From contig CANBQJ010000249.1 of NCBI GenBank assembly GCA_947371645.1, forward strand, positions 1 to 5,353: 5,353 bases of DNA, in the 5' to 3' direction. The translations under genes were made by a program, and so were the position numbers. The stretch is from Burkholderiales bacterium. Lineage in GTDB: Bacteria > Pseudomonadota > Gammaproteobacteria > Burkholderiales > Burkholderiaceae. Of this stretch, positions 1 to 5,353 are shown in pieces (positions within the stretch are counted from its first letter, which is position 1; each line of letters opens with the position of its first letter). Below the pieces are notes generated by a model that saw nothing but the letters and a program-made list of their open reading frames with translations, did no database searches and was not told the DNA's origin.

Positions 1-2562
1 CTCGATGTTGTCGGCCACGGTCAGCACCAGCTCCGGCCGGTGGGCCAGTGCGGCCCGCAGCACCTCGCTGTTGGCCGGGTTGTCTTCCACGTAGAGCACA
101 TGCCTGCGCTGTGCGGCTGGCGTCCTGCCGGCCTCTGTGGCGGGCGTGATGGCGGGTGCATTGGTGGGTGTGGTGGCGGGCTGTCTGGCCTGTGCCGGTT
201 TGGCGTCCGCCGCGCCGGTGTGCAGCGGCAAGGTCAGCGTGAAGGTGGCGCCTTGGCCCTCTGTGCCTTCCGCCTGAAGCTCGCCGCCCATCAGCTGGGC
301 CAGGTGCCGGCTGATGGCCAGGCCCACGCCACGCCCCACCGTGGGCCCTTGCTCCCGGCCCACCCGGTTGAAGGGCTGGAAGAGCTGAGACAGCTGCTCG
401 GCATTGAGCCCCATGCCGGTGTCGCGCACCGAGATGCGCAGCGTGGGCGCCTCGCCTGGCCCTGCCGGCGGGCTTGCTTCGGCGTCCAGCCAGACTTCGC
501 CGCCCGCCTCGTTGAACTTGATGGCGTTGCTCATGAGGTGCCCCAGGATCTGACGCAGGCGAGCGGCGTCGGCCATCACCTGCCAACCGGCAGGCCAGGC
601 ATCCGGGCTGTGCAGCGTGAGTCCGGCACGGCGGGCGTCGGCTTCCAGCAAACGGCGCGCGGTCTGCAGTTCCTGCCCCACCGGGATGAGCTGGCTTTGC
701 AGGCGCAGCGCACCCGTGTCCAGCCGGGAGATGTCCAGGACATCGTCGATCATTTCCAGCAGGTTCCAGCCTGCCTGCTGCACCTGTGCCAGGCGCTCCT
801 TCTGGCCGGGGCTCAGCGGGTCTTTGGCGTCCATCTCCATGACCTGTGCAAAGCCCAGCACGGCGTTGAGCGGCGTGCGCAACTCATGGCTCATCCGCGA
901 CATGAATTCGCTCTTGGCCCGGTTGGCCCGCTCGGCCTCCAGCCTGCGCGACTGCGCCTCGTCGCGTGCGGCCTGCAGGTGGCGCGCGTGGCTGGTCATC
1001 ACCAGCAGCAGCGCACCCCAGGCGCCCGCGAAGGCCACGCCCACCAGGGTCAACACCCAGGTGTTCAAACCCGTCAGCGCATTGGGCAGGGGCGACTGGT
1101 CCCACAGGCGCAGCTCCCAGTTGCGGCCAGCCACCTCCACCGTTTCGGTGTACGTGTGCGTGTGCGCCTGGCTTTGGCGAACGCAGTCAGGCGTGCCACC
1201 CAGCCAGGTGGCCTGGGCATCGCTCACGTCGATGAGGCAGGCCCCCAGGTAGGCCGGGCGTGCACTCAACAGGGCTGCGCTGGCTTGCGCCAGCGACATC
1301 GCCAGCACCACGGCACCCCGGTTGGCCTGGACCCGCGCCTGAGGCGTGTAAGGCTGGCCCCTGTACACCGGCAGGTAGATGACCATGCCCTGCTCCGAAG
1401 CGCCGCTGGCCGCGGTGGGCAAAAGCGCATAGGGGGCAGAGGCCACTGCCTTGTCCTCGCGGCGGGCACGCTCATAGGCCGCCCGGGTGACGGGGTTGGA
1501 CAGCACGTCGAGGCCGAGCAGCGGGTGCCCTGGTTGATGCGGGGTCAGGTAGCGGATGACCACCATCTCCGCTGATGGCGCCTCACCGGCCTGCGGCCGC
1601 GCGCCGTGGATGCGGAAACTGGGTGAGCCCTCGGCCCGCTGGCTGCGTTCGAAGGCCGGTGCATCGCGACGCTCCAGACGCTCATCCCAGGCAAAGCCAT
1701 GCACGCCCTGCAGGCGCTGCATCCATTGGGCGGAAGCCCGCTCGAAAGCCTCGCGAGACACCTCGCCGCCCGGCGTGAACAGGCTGTGCTGGGCCTGAAG
1801 GGCATCCAGGTAGCCTTGCAGGCGCAACCTCACCGACGTGGCCATCGTGGTGGCATCGCGCCGGAAGGCCTCTTCTTCGTGCTCAAACTGGGCACGGCCC
1901 ACCAGGTGCCCGCACAGGCTGAGCAACACCAGGGACATCGCCAGCGGCACGCCCACGGCCCAACGCCGAGAACGCCAGACCTCGGCCGGTCGGCCCACCA
2001 GGGTCAGCCCCAGGGGCGTGCCCAAAGCCACCCCCATGATGTCGCCCGCCCACCACGACAGGGACGACGTGAGCGTCTGTTCCCTCGGGATCCAGCCCAG
2101 CCACACCAGCGCCTGCACCGACAGGGTCGCGTTGATCGTGCAGGCCAGCACGCCCGCCAGGACCAGAAAACGCCCGATCTCCTTGGGGGTGTCTAGTCGA
2201 AACCCGTCGGCTGCACCCCGGGTGACCCAGCGCCAGCCCACCCAGGCTTGCAAGGCGCCACCCAGCCCACAGACCGTTGCGGCGCCCAGCCAGTGCCAGG
2301 GCAGGCTGGTCAGGGCGGCCGGCTTGAGCAGGGCCAGCGTGGCGGCGTCCACCGTGAAACCTCCCAGCGCCACGGGCACCAGCATCCACAGTCCCCAGCC
2401 TTGCACAAAGGCCAGGGCCAGGCCCGCCGGCACAAACAGCGGGGCCACCTGCTGGCCAGGCACGCCGCTGGCCACGGCCAGGCCACCGCACAGGCTGTAG
2501 ACCGCCCACACCAGGACGGCGCGCCACATCAGGGTTGTCGGGGCAGGTGAGGGGGTCGTCAC
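1..2562 (-). CDS. MASE1/CHASE hybrid sensor histidine kinase, 3' end cut by window edge
   Basis: Membrane hybrid histidine kinase: it should autophosphorylate on a histidine in response to a signal and pass phosphate to its own receiver domain. The frame is open without interruption from the start to position 1 (854 residues visible). Order of parts: about 6-7 hydrophobic segments (residues ~14-222), MASE1-like, containing APLFVPAGLALA; a CHASE-like extracytoplasmic domain (~250-465); a membrane helix (~500-523); a charged, probably coiled-coil linker; HisKA with MSHELRTPLNAVLGF, phospho-acceptor His559; HATPase_c with N-box Asn679 (SNAIKFN), G1 box DTGMGL from Asp714 and G2 box GRGVGLA near 743; an Ala/Pro/Thr-rich linker; then a receiver start, VLYVEDNPAN, with acidic Glu826/Asp827. 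The phospho-acceptor Asp lies beyond the edge. The start is uncertain: GTG at 2562 gives a short polar leader before the first helix; ATG at 2529 is in frame 11 codons later. Neither has a clear Shine-Dalgarno. The signal is unknown. Kinase identity is secure; the MASE1 and CHASE calls rest on hydrophobicity and recalled family patterns. Confidence 0.93.
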   Translation of the reverse strand, partial: MTTPSPAPTTLMWRAVLVWAVYSLCGGLAVASGVPGQQVAPLFVPAGLALAFVQGWGLWMLVPVALGGFTVDAATLALLKPAALTSLPWHWLGAATVCGLGGALQAWVGWRWVTRGAADGFRLDTPKEIGRFLVLAGVLACTINATLSVQALVWLGWIPREQTLTSSLSWWAGDIMGVALGTPLGLTLVGRPAEVWRSRRWAVGVPLAMSLVLLSLCGHLVGRAQFEHEEEAFRRDATTMATSVRLRLQGYLDALQAQHSLFTPGGEVSREAFERASAQWMQRLQGVHGFAWDERLERRDAPAFERSQRAEGSPSFRIHGARPQAGEAPSAEMVVIRYLTPHQPGHPLLGLDVLSNPVTRAAYERARREDKAVASAPYALLPTAASGASEQGMVIYLPVYRGQPYTPQARVQANRGAVVLAMSLAQASAALLSARPAYLGACLIDVSDAQATWLGGTPDCVRQSQAHTHTYTETVEVAGRNWELRLWDQSPLPNALTGLNTWVLTLVGVAFAGAWGALLLVMTSHARHLQAARDEAQSRRLEAERANRAKSEFMSRMSHELRTPLNAVLGFAQVMEMDAKDPLSPGQKERLAQVQQAGWNLLEMIDDVLDISRLDTGALRLQSQLIPVGQELQTARRLLEADARRAGLTLHSPDAWPAGWQVMADAARLRQILGHLMSNAIKFNEAGGEVWLDAEASPPAGPGEAPTLRISVRDTGMGLNAEQLSQLFQPFNRVGREQGPTVGRGVGLAISRHLAQLMGGELQAEGTEGQGATFTLTLPLHTGAADAKPAQARQPATTPTNAPAITPATEAGRTPAAQRRHVLYVEDNPANSEVLRAALAHRPELVLTVADNIE

Positions 2563-2690
2563 GTTGGGGCGAGGCCAGGGCAGGCCACAAAATGGGGCGG
2601 GGGCAGCAACCTTAGCACCCTCAAGCGCGGGCGCATCGCGGCAGCCACGCGTCTTCCCCGAGTCCAGGGGCGGGCCCCAAGCGCTGTCGG

Positions 2691-2726
2691 GGCGTTCAAA
2701 GCGGCCAACAAGGCGGCATTGACGCC
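2691..2726. repeat. Imperfect inverted repeat, possible operator
   Basis: GGCGTTCAA (2691-2699) and TTGACGCC (2719-2726) are inverted copies apart from one extra base in the left arm, separated by 19 bases. The repeat lies between the divergent genes, just upstream of the putative rightward promoter, where a regulator could bind. The arms are short and GC-rich DNA produces such pairs by chance, so a regulatory role is only a possibility. Confidence 0.2.
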
Positions 2727-2736
2727 CTTATTGCCG

Positions 2737-2764
2737 TTCGGGGCATGGGCGGCCGACCTATACT
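2737..2764 (+). promoter_or_regulatory. Putative sigma70-type promoter for the protease cluster
   Basis: TATACT at 2759-2764 matches the sigma70 -10 consensus at five of six bases and stands out in otherwise GC-rich DNA. The best -35 candidate at the right distance is a weak TTCGGG at 2737-2742, with a 16-base spacer. A better-looking TTGACG at 2719-2724 is too far away (34 bases) to pair with it. Transcription would begin near 2771, leaving a leader of about 57 bases before the ATG at 2828. The -10 element is seen directly; its activity is inferred, and the poor -35 suggests a weak or activator-dependent promoter. Confidence 0.4.
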
Positions 2765-2827
2765 GTGTGGCAACTCGGTCAAATGGCATTCAAACAGACC
2801 GAAGCGACTACTCGGGTCTCACCAGAC

Positions 2828-4270
2828 ATGACCTCCAAATTCAAAATTGCTGGCTGGGTCGCACTCGGCGCACTCGCCGGCGGCCTCACCACTTTGCAAT
2901 TCGGCGCCACCGCGCGCAACACGGTTGCGCCGCTGCCGCTCGACGAGATGCAGCAGCTCGCGGCGGTATTCGGCATGATCAAGACCGATTACGTCGAGCC
3001 GGTGGACGAAAAGAAACTCATCGGGGACGCCATTTCCGGCATGGTCTCCGGGCTGGATCCGCATTCCACCTATTTCGACAAAACCACCTTCAAGGAATTC
3101 CGTGAAGGGACCACCGGCAAATTCGTCGGGGTGGGCATCGAAATCGGCATGGAAGACGGTCTGGTCAAGGTGGTCACACCCATCGAAGGCTCGCCCGCAT
3201 TCCGCGCCGGGCTCAAGTCGGGCGACCTGATCACCAAGATCGACGACTCCTTCGTCAAGGGCCTGACCATGGACCAGGCCGTCAAGCGCATGCGCGGCGA
3301 GCCGGCCACCAAGGTGGTGCTGACCGTGTTCCGCAAGTCCGAGAACCGCAGCTTCCCCGTCACCATCGTGCGCGAAGAAATCCGCGTGCAAAGCGTGCGC
3401 GCCAAGGTCATCGAACCGGGCTACGGCTGGGTGCGCATCACGCAGTTCCAGGACCGCACGGTCGAAGATTTCGTCTCCAAGGTCAACGCGCTCTACAAGG
3501 AAGACCCCAAGCTCAAGGGCCTGGTGCTCGATTTGCGCAATGACCCGGGCGGCCTGCTGGAAGGCGCCATCGCCATCTCGGCAGCCTTCCTGCCCAAGGA
3601 CGTGACCGTGGTGTCGACCAAGGGCCAGTTGCCCGAATCCAACTACGTCTACAAGGCCCGCCCGGACGACTATTCCCGCCGCTTCGGCTTCGACCCCATC
3701 GGCAAGGTGCCCGCCGCGCTCAAGAACGTGCCCCTGGTGGTGCTGGTCAACGAAGGTTCGGCCTCGGCTTCGGAGATCGTCTCCGGCGCCCTGCAAGACC
3801 ACCAGCGTGCCGTCATCATGGGTGGCCAGACCTTCGGCAAGGGCTCGGTGCAGACCGTCAAGACGCTCAGCTCCGAGACCGCACTGAAGATCACCACCGC
3901 CCGCTACTACACCCCCAGCGGCCGCTCGATCCAGGCCAAGGGCATCGTCCCCGACGTGATGGTCGATGAGTCCGCCGAAGGCAACCTTTTCTCGGCCCTG
4001 CGCGTGCGCGAAGCGGACCTGGAAAAGCACATCACCAGCGGCCAGGGCAGCGAGGTCAAAGACGCCGCCCGCGAGAAGGCCCGTGAAGAAGCCATGAAGA
4101 AGCTGGAAGAAGCCAATGCCAAGAAGGCCGAGGCGCCCAAGCCCCTGCCTGAATTCGGCTCAGCTGAAGACTTCCCGCTGCTGCAGGCCATCAACAAGCT
4201 GCAAGGCAAGGCGGTGCTGGTCTCCAAGACCATGACCGAACGCAAGCCTGAGGACACCAAGGCTCAGTGA
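2828..4270 (+). CDS. S41-family C-terminal processing protease (CtpA/Prc type)
   Basis: Serine protease that in this family cleaves near the C-termini of envelope proteins, working in the periplasm or on the periplasmic face of the inner membrane. The 480-residue product begins with a basic N-terminus and hydrophobic stretch (residues ~5-28: signal peptide or anchor). A PDZ domain follows (~98-185, GVGIEIG near 101), then the S41 catalytic domain (~190-385). Residues match the family set: Ser313 in NEGSASASE, Lys338 and Gln342 in FGKGSVQ; the Ser-Lys gap of 25 equals that in E. coli Prc (452/477). LRNDPGGLL (~236-244) and YYTPSGRSIQ are further S41 hallmarks. The tail (~415-460) is charged, Lys/Glu/Ala-rich and probably helical. 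ATG 2828 was chosen because basic residues and the hydrophobic segment follow at once, although no strong Shine-Dalgarno precedes it. In-frame GTG 2765 lies at the putative -10 box; ATG 2783 would add a 15-residue polar extension. It is first in a rightward cluster. The family is certain; the substrate is unknown. Confidence 0.96.
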   Translation: MTSKFKIAGWVALGALAGGLTTLQFGATARNTVAPLPLDEMQQLAAVFGMIKTDYVEPVDEKKLIGDAISGMVSGLDPHSTYFDKTTFKEFREGTTGKFVGVGIEIGMEDGLVKVVTPIEGSPAFRAGLKSGDLITKIDDSFVKGLTMDQAVKRMRGEPATKVVLTVFRKSENRSFPVTIVREEIRVQSVRAKVIEPGYGWVRITQFQDRTVEDFVSKVNALYKEDPKLKGLVLDLRNDPGGLLEGAIAISAAFLPKDVTVVSTKGQLPESNYVYKARPDDYSRRFGFDPIGKVPAALKNVPLVVLVNEGSASASEIVSGALQDHQRAVIMGGQTFGKGSVQTVKTLSSETALKITTARYYTPSGRSIQAKGIVPDVMVDESAEGNLFSALRVREADLEKHITSGQGSEVKDAAREKAREEAMKKLEEANAKKAEAPKPLPEFGSAEDFPLLQAINKLQGKAVLVSKTMTERKPEDTKAQ

Positions 4271-4295
4271 GCCTGCCCGCACCCCACGCAACTTT

Positions 4296-5126
4296 GTGAA
4301 CGACGACCAGCAACTGCGCTACAGCCGTCACCTGCTGCTGGACGAGTGGAGCGACGCCGCGCAGGCGCACCTGCTGGCATCGCACGCCCTGGTGATCGGG
4401 GCAGGGGGCCTGGGTGCCCCCGCCTTGCTTTACCTGGCTGGTGCCGGTGTGGGTCACATCACCGTGGTCGACCCCGATGAGGTGGAGTTGTCCAACCTGC
4501 AGCGTCAGGTGGCCCACAGCACCGCCCGCGTGGGCTGGCCCAAGGTCGACTCCGCTCAGGCGGCCGTGCAGGCCCTCAACCCCGACATCGTGCTGATCCC
4601 CGTGGCCCGGGCCGCCGACGAGCCGTGGCTGCGCGCGCATGTGCCCAAGATGGACGTGGTGCTGGACTGCACCGACAGCTTCGCCACGCGCCAGCTGGTC
4701 AACCGCGTCTGCCGCGAAGCGGGCGTGCCCCTGGTGGCGGCGTCTGCCGTGCGCTGGGACGGCCAGATCAGCGTCTTCGACCCACGCGACCCCGCCAGCC
4801 CCTGCTACGCCTGCCTCTTCCCGCCCGATGCCCCGCCCGAAGAGGTGCGCTGCGCGCTGTTGGGCGTGTTCGCGCCGGCCGTGGGCGTGATGGGCGTGGT
4901 GCAGGCCGGCGAGGCCATCAAGCTGCTGGCCAGAGGCCCCTTCGGCGGCCTCAATTCTGCCGATCGGGCCGATGCCGACTGGCGCCACCATCTGCCTTTG
5001 AGCGGCCGCCTGCTGATGCTGGACGCCCGCAGCTGGCGCTGGACCGAGTTGCGTGTGCCCCGGCACCGCGGCTGCCCGGTCTGCGGCCCGCAAGCCGAGC
5101 CCGGCGACCCCACCCTGCACGCCTGA
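4296..5126 (+). CDS. MoeB/ThiF-family E1-like adenylyltransferase
   Basis: Cytoplasmic enzyme that uses ATP to adenylate the C-terminal Gly-Gly of a small ubiquitin-like sulfur carrier (MoaD for molybdopterin, ThiS for thiamine). The 276-residue product has RYSRH at 8-12, the glycine-rich loop GAGGLG (35-40), VVDPDEVELSNLQRQ with Asp59 and Arg70, Lys83, and LDCTDS with Asp127, matching E. coli MoeB Asp62, Arg73, Lys86 and Asp130 by my alignment. Zinc cysteines are complete: Cys170 and Cys173 (CYAC), Cys260 and Cys263 (CPVC). Cys186 sits where ThiF Cys184 and MoeB Cys187 lie. No rhodanese domain is fused. Relative to E. coli MoeB it has about 17 extra residues (~214-232) and a short tail after the last cysteine. 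The GTG start at 4296 is the only plausible one, placing RYSRH at its usual distance; no Shine-Dalgarno is evident. It lies 25 bases after the protease stop with no terminator, so co-transcription is likely. The carrier is not in view, so MoeB versus ThiF is unresolved; general resemblance favours MoeB. Confidence 0.93.
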   Translation: MNDDQQLRYSRHLLLDEWSDAAQAHLLASHALVIGAGGLGAPALLYLAGAGVGHITVVDPDEVELSNLQRQVAHSTARVGWPKVDSAQAAVQALNPDIVLIPVARAADEPWLRAHVPKMDVVLDCTDSFATRQLVNRVCREAGVPLVAASAVRWDGQISVFDPRDPASPCYACLFPPDAPPEEVRCALLGVFAPAVGVMGVVQAGEAIKLLARGPFGGLNSADRADADWRHHLPLSGRLLMLDARSWRWTELRVPRHRGCPVCGPQAEPGDPTLHA

Positions 5127-5150
5127 ACAGCGCGCCCGAAACTTGCTCCC

Positions 5151-5154
5151 GGAG
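5151..5154 (+). promoter_or_regulatory. Shine-Dalgarno site of the last gene
   Basis: GGAG lies five bases before the ATG at 5160. It is the clearest ribosome binding site in the window and fixes the start of the rightmost gene. The two upstream genes of the cluster lack a comparable site. Confidence 0.65.
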
Positions 5155-5159
5155 TCCCC

Positions 5160-5353
5160 ATGAACAACCCCAAAGACCTGCTGGCCCGCAACTTCCCCAC
5201 CGCGGGACAGGACGCCGAACTGGCCAGCAAGCCCTCGCTGTATGACGGCCCCGACAGCAGCTACCGGCTGGCCTTCATGGACACCGACTTCCTGCTGCAC
5301 CCCGACCTGCGCCCCGTGCGCATGCAGATGGAACTGCTCAAGCCCGAGATGGT
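5160..5353 (+). CDS. N-terminal fragment, possible LOG/TIGR00730-family Rossmann protein
   Basis: The first 64 codons of a gene that runs off the right edge. The protein begins MNNPKDLLARNFPTAGQDAE and continues with SLYDGPDSSYRLAFMDTDFL and RPVRMQMELLKPEMV. From memory, the pattern of a polar leader, then Y-x-LAF-x-D-x-DFL, then R-x-Q-x-ELLKPE resembles the N-terminal extension of burkholderial TIGR00730/LOG-like proteins. Their family members include cytokinin riboside 5'-monophosphate phosphoribohydrolases and nucleotide nucleosidases. The diagnostic PGGxGTxxE motif would lie beyond the window, so the assignment is tentative. The gene is real by its start context: GGAG at 5151-5154, ATG, and a short 33-base gap after the E1-like gene with no terminator, which suggests the same operon. 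No signal peptide or membrane segment is visible in this part. Confidence 0.6.
   Translation, partial: MNNPKDLLARNFPTAGQDAELASKPSLYDGPDSSYRLAFMDTDFLLHPDLRPVRMQMELLKPEM

Larger units (their letters stand above)
2563..2827. other. Divergent intergenic region
   Basis: This 265-base spacer separates the leftward kinase from the rightward protease cluster and must hold the promoters of both. I see no convincing gene in it. The open frames that cross it lack ribosome binding sites and recognisable protein content. It contains a good -10 element for the rightward direction (2759-2764), an imperfect inverted repeat (2691-2726) and a GC-rich inverted repeat (2656-2692). I could not find a convincing sigma70 promoter for the leftward kinase. 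From about 2780 to 2860 it becomes visibly less GC-rich than the flanking coding DNA. Confidence 0.7.

Noticed and set aside
1148..1168. GT-rich tract, a possible slippage repeat
   Set aside because: It is short and interrupted, encodes a His/Thr stretch within the kinase frame, and the frame stays open on both sides, so there is no sign of phase variation.
40..1575. Long open frame on the plus strand (511 codons) antisense to the kinase
   Set aside because: It lies opposite the secure kinase frame, has a low-complexity Gly/Arg/His/Gln-rich product with no recognisable domain and no ribosome binding site. GC-rich coding DNA commonly leaves such shadow frames open.
1883..2590. Minus-strand frame of 235 codons overlapping the kinase N-terminal region
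   Set aside because: It is a different frame from the one that gives the membrane helices and runs continuously into CHASE and HisKA. Its product is Gly/Arg/Pro-rich and not family-like.
2656..2692. GC-rich inverted repeat CCCCGA ... TCGGGG with an inner GGGCCC palindrome
   Set aside because: It could fold as RNA, but there is no T-tract for a terminator, it lies between divergent starts where a terminator is not expected, and the stem is only six base pairs with a large loop.
2719..2724. TTGACG as a -35 element for the TATACT box
   Set aside because: The 34-base spacing is about twice what sigma70 RNA polymerase allows.
2819..4030. Long minus-strand frame (403 codons) opposite the protease
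   Set aside because: The protease frame has complete catalytic motifs, and the antisense product is His/Asp/Gly-rich with no family resemblance. It is a shadow of the protease codon pattern.
4191..5300. Long minus-strand frame (369 codons) opposite the E1-like gene
   Set aside because: It overlaps the entire MoeB/ThiF-like gene and the next start, and its product is low-complexity with no recognisable domain.

Overview
This 5.35 kb, GC-rich window reads as chromosomal DNA of a betaproteobacterium. I favour Burkholderiales, close to Comamonadaceae, because the S41 protease and the MoeB/ThiF-like protein resemble the versions I remember from that group. This placement is from memory, not from a search. 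I see no mobile element, CRISPR array, rRNA or tRNA gene.

Layout. The left half (1 to about 2562, minus strand) is one large membrane-bound hybrid sensor histidine kinase. It carries a MASE1-like multi-helix membrane domain, a CHASE-like extracytoplasmic sensor, another membrane helix, HisKA, HATPase_c and the start of a receiver domain, which the left window edge cuts off. A 265-base divergent intergenic region (2563-2827) follows. It holds a plausible sigma70 -10 box for the rightward genes and two imperfect inverted repeats. The right half is a tight rightward cluster: an S41-family C-terminal processing protease (2828-4270) with an intact Ser/Lys/Gln catalytic set; an E1-like MoeB/ThiF-family adenylyltransferase (4296-5126) with intact nucleotide-binding and zinc-binding residues; and the first 64 codons of a third gene (5160 to the edge), tentatively a LOG/TIGR00730 Rossmann-fold protein.

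How the parts relate. The protease, E1-like protein and third gene are separated by only 25 and 33 bases with no terminator visible, so they are probably co-transcribed. Their functions (periplasmic proteolysis, cytoplasmic sulfur-carrier activation, probable nucleotide metabolism) do not form an obvious pathway, so this looks like a housekeeping operon and not a dedicated system. The histidine kinase is transcribed away from it and has no visible functional link. I found no convincing new biological system. The points most worth a second look are the two-sensor kinase architecture, the start-site and promoter arrangement of the protease, and an extra loop in the E1-like protein.
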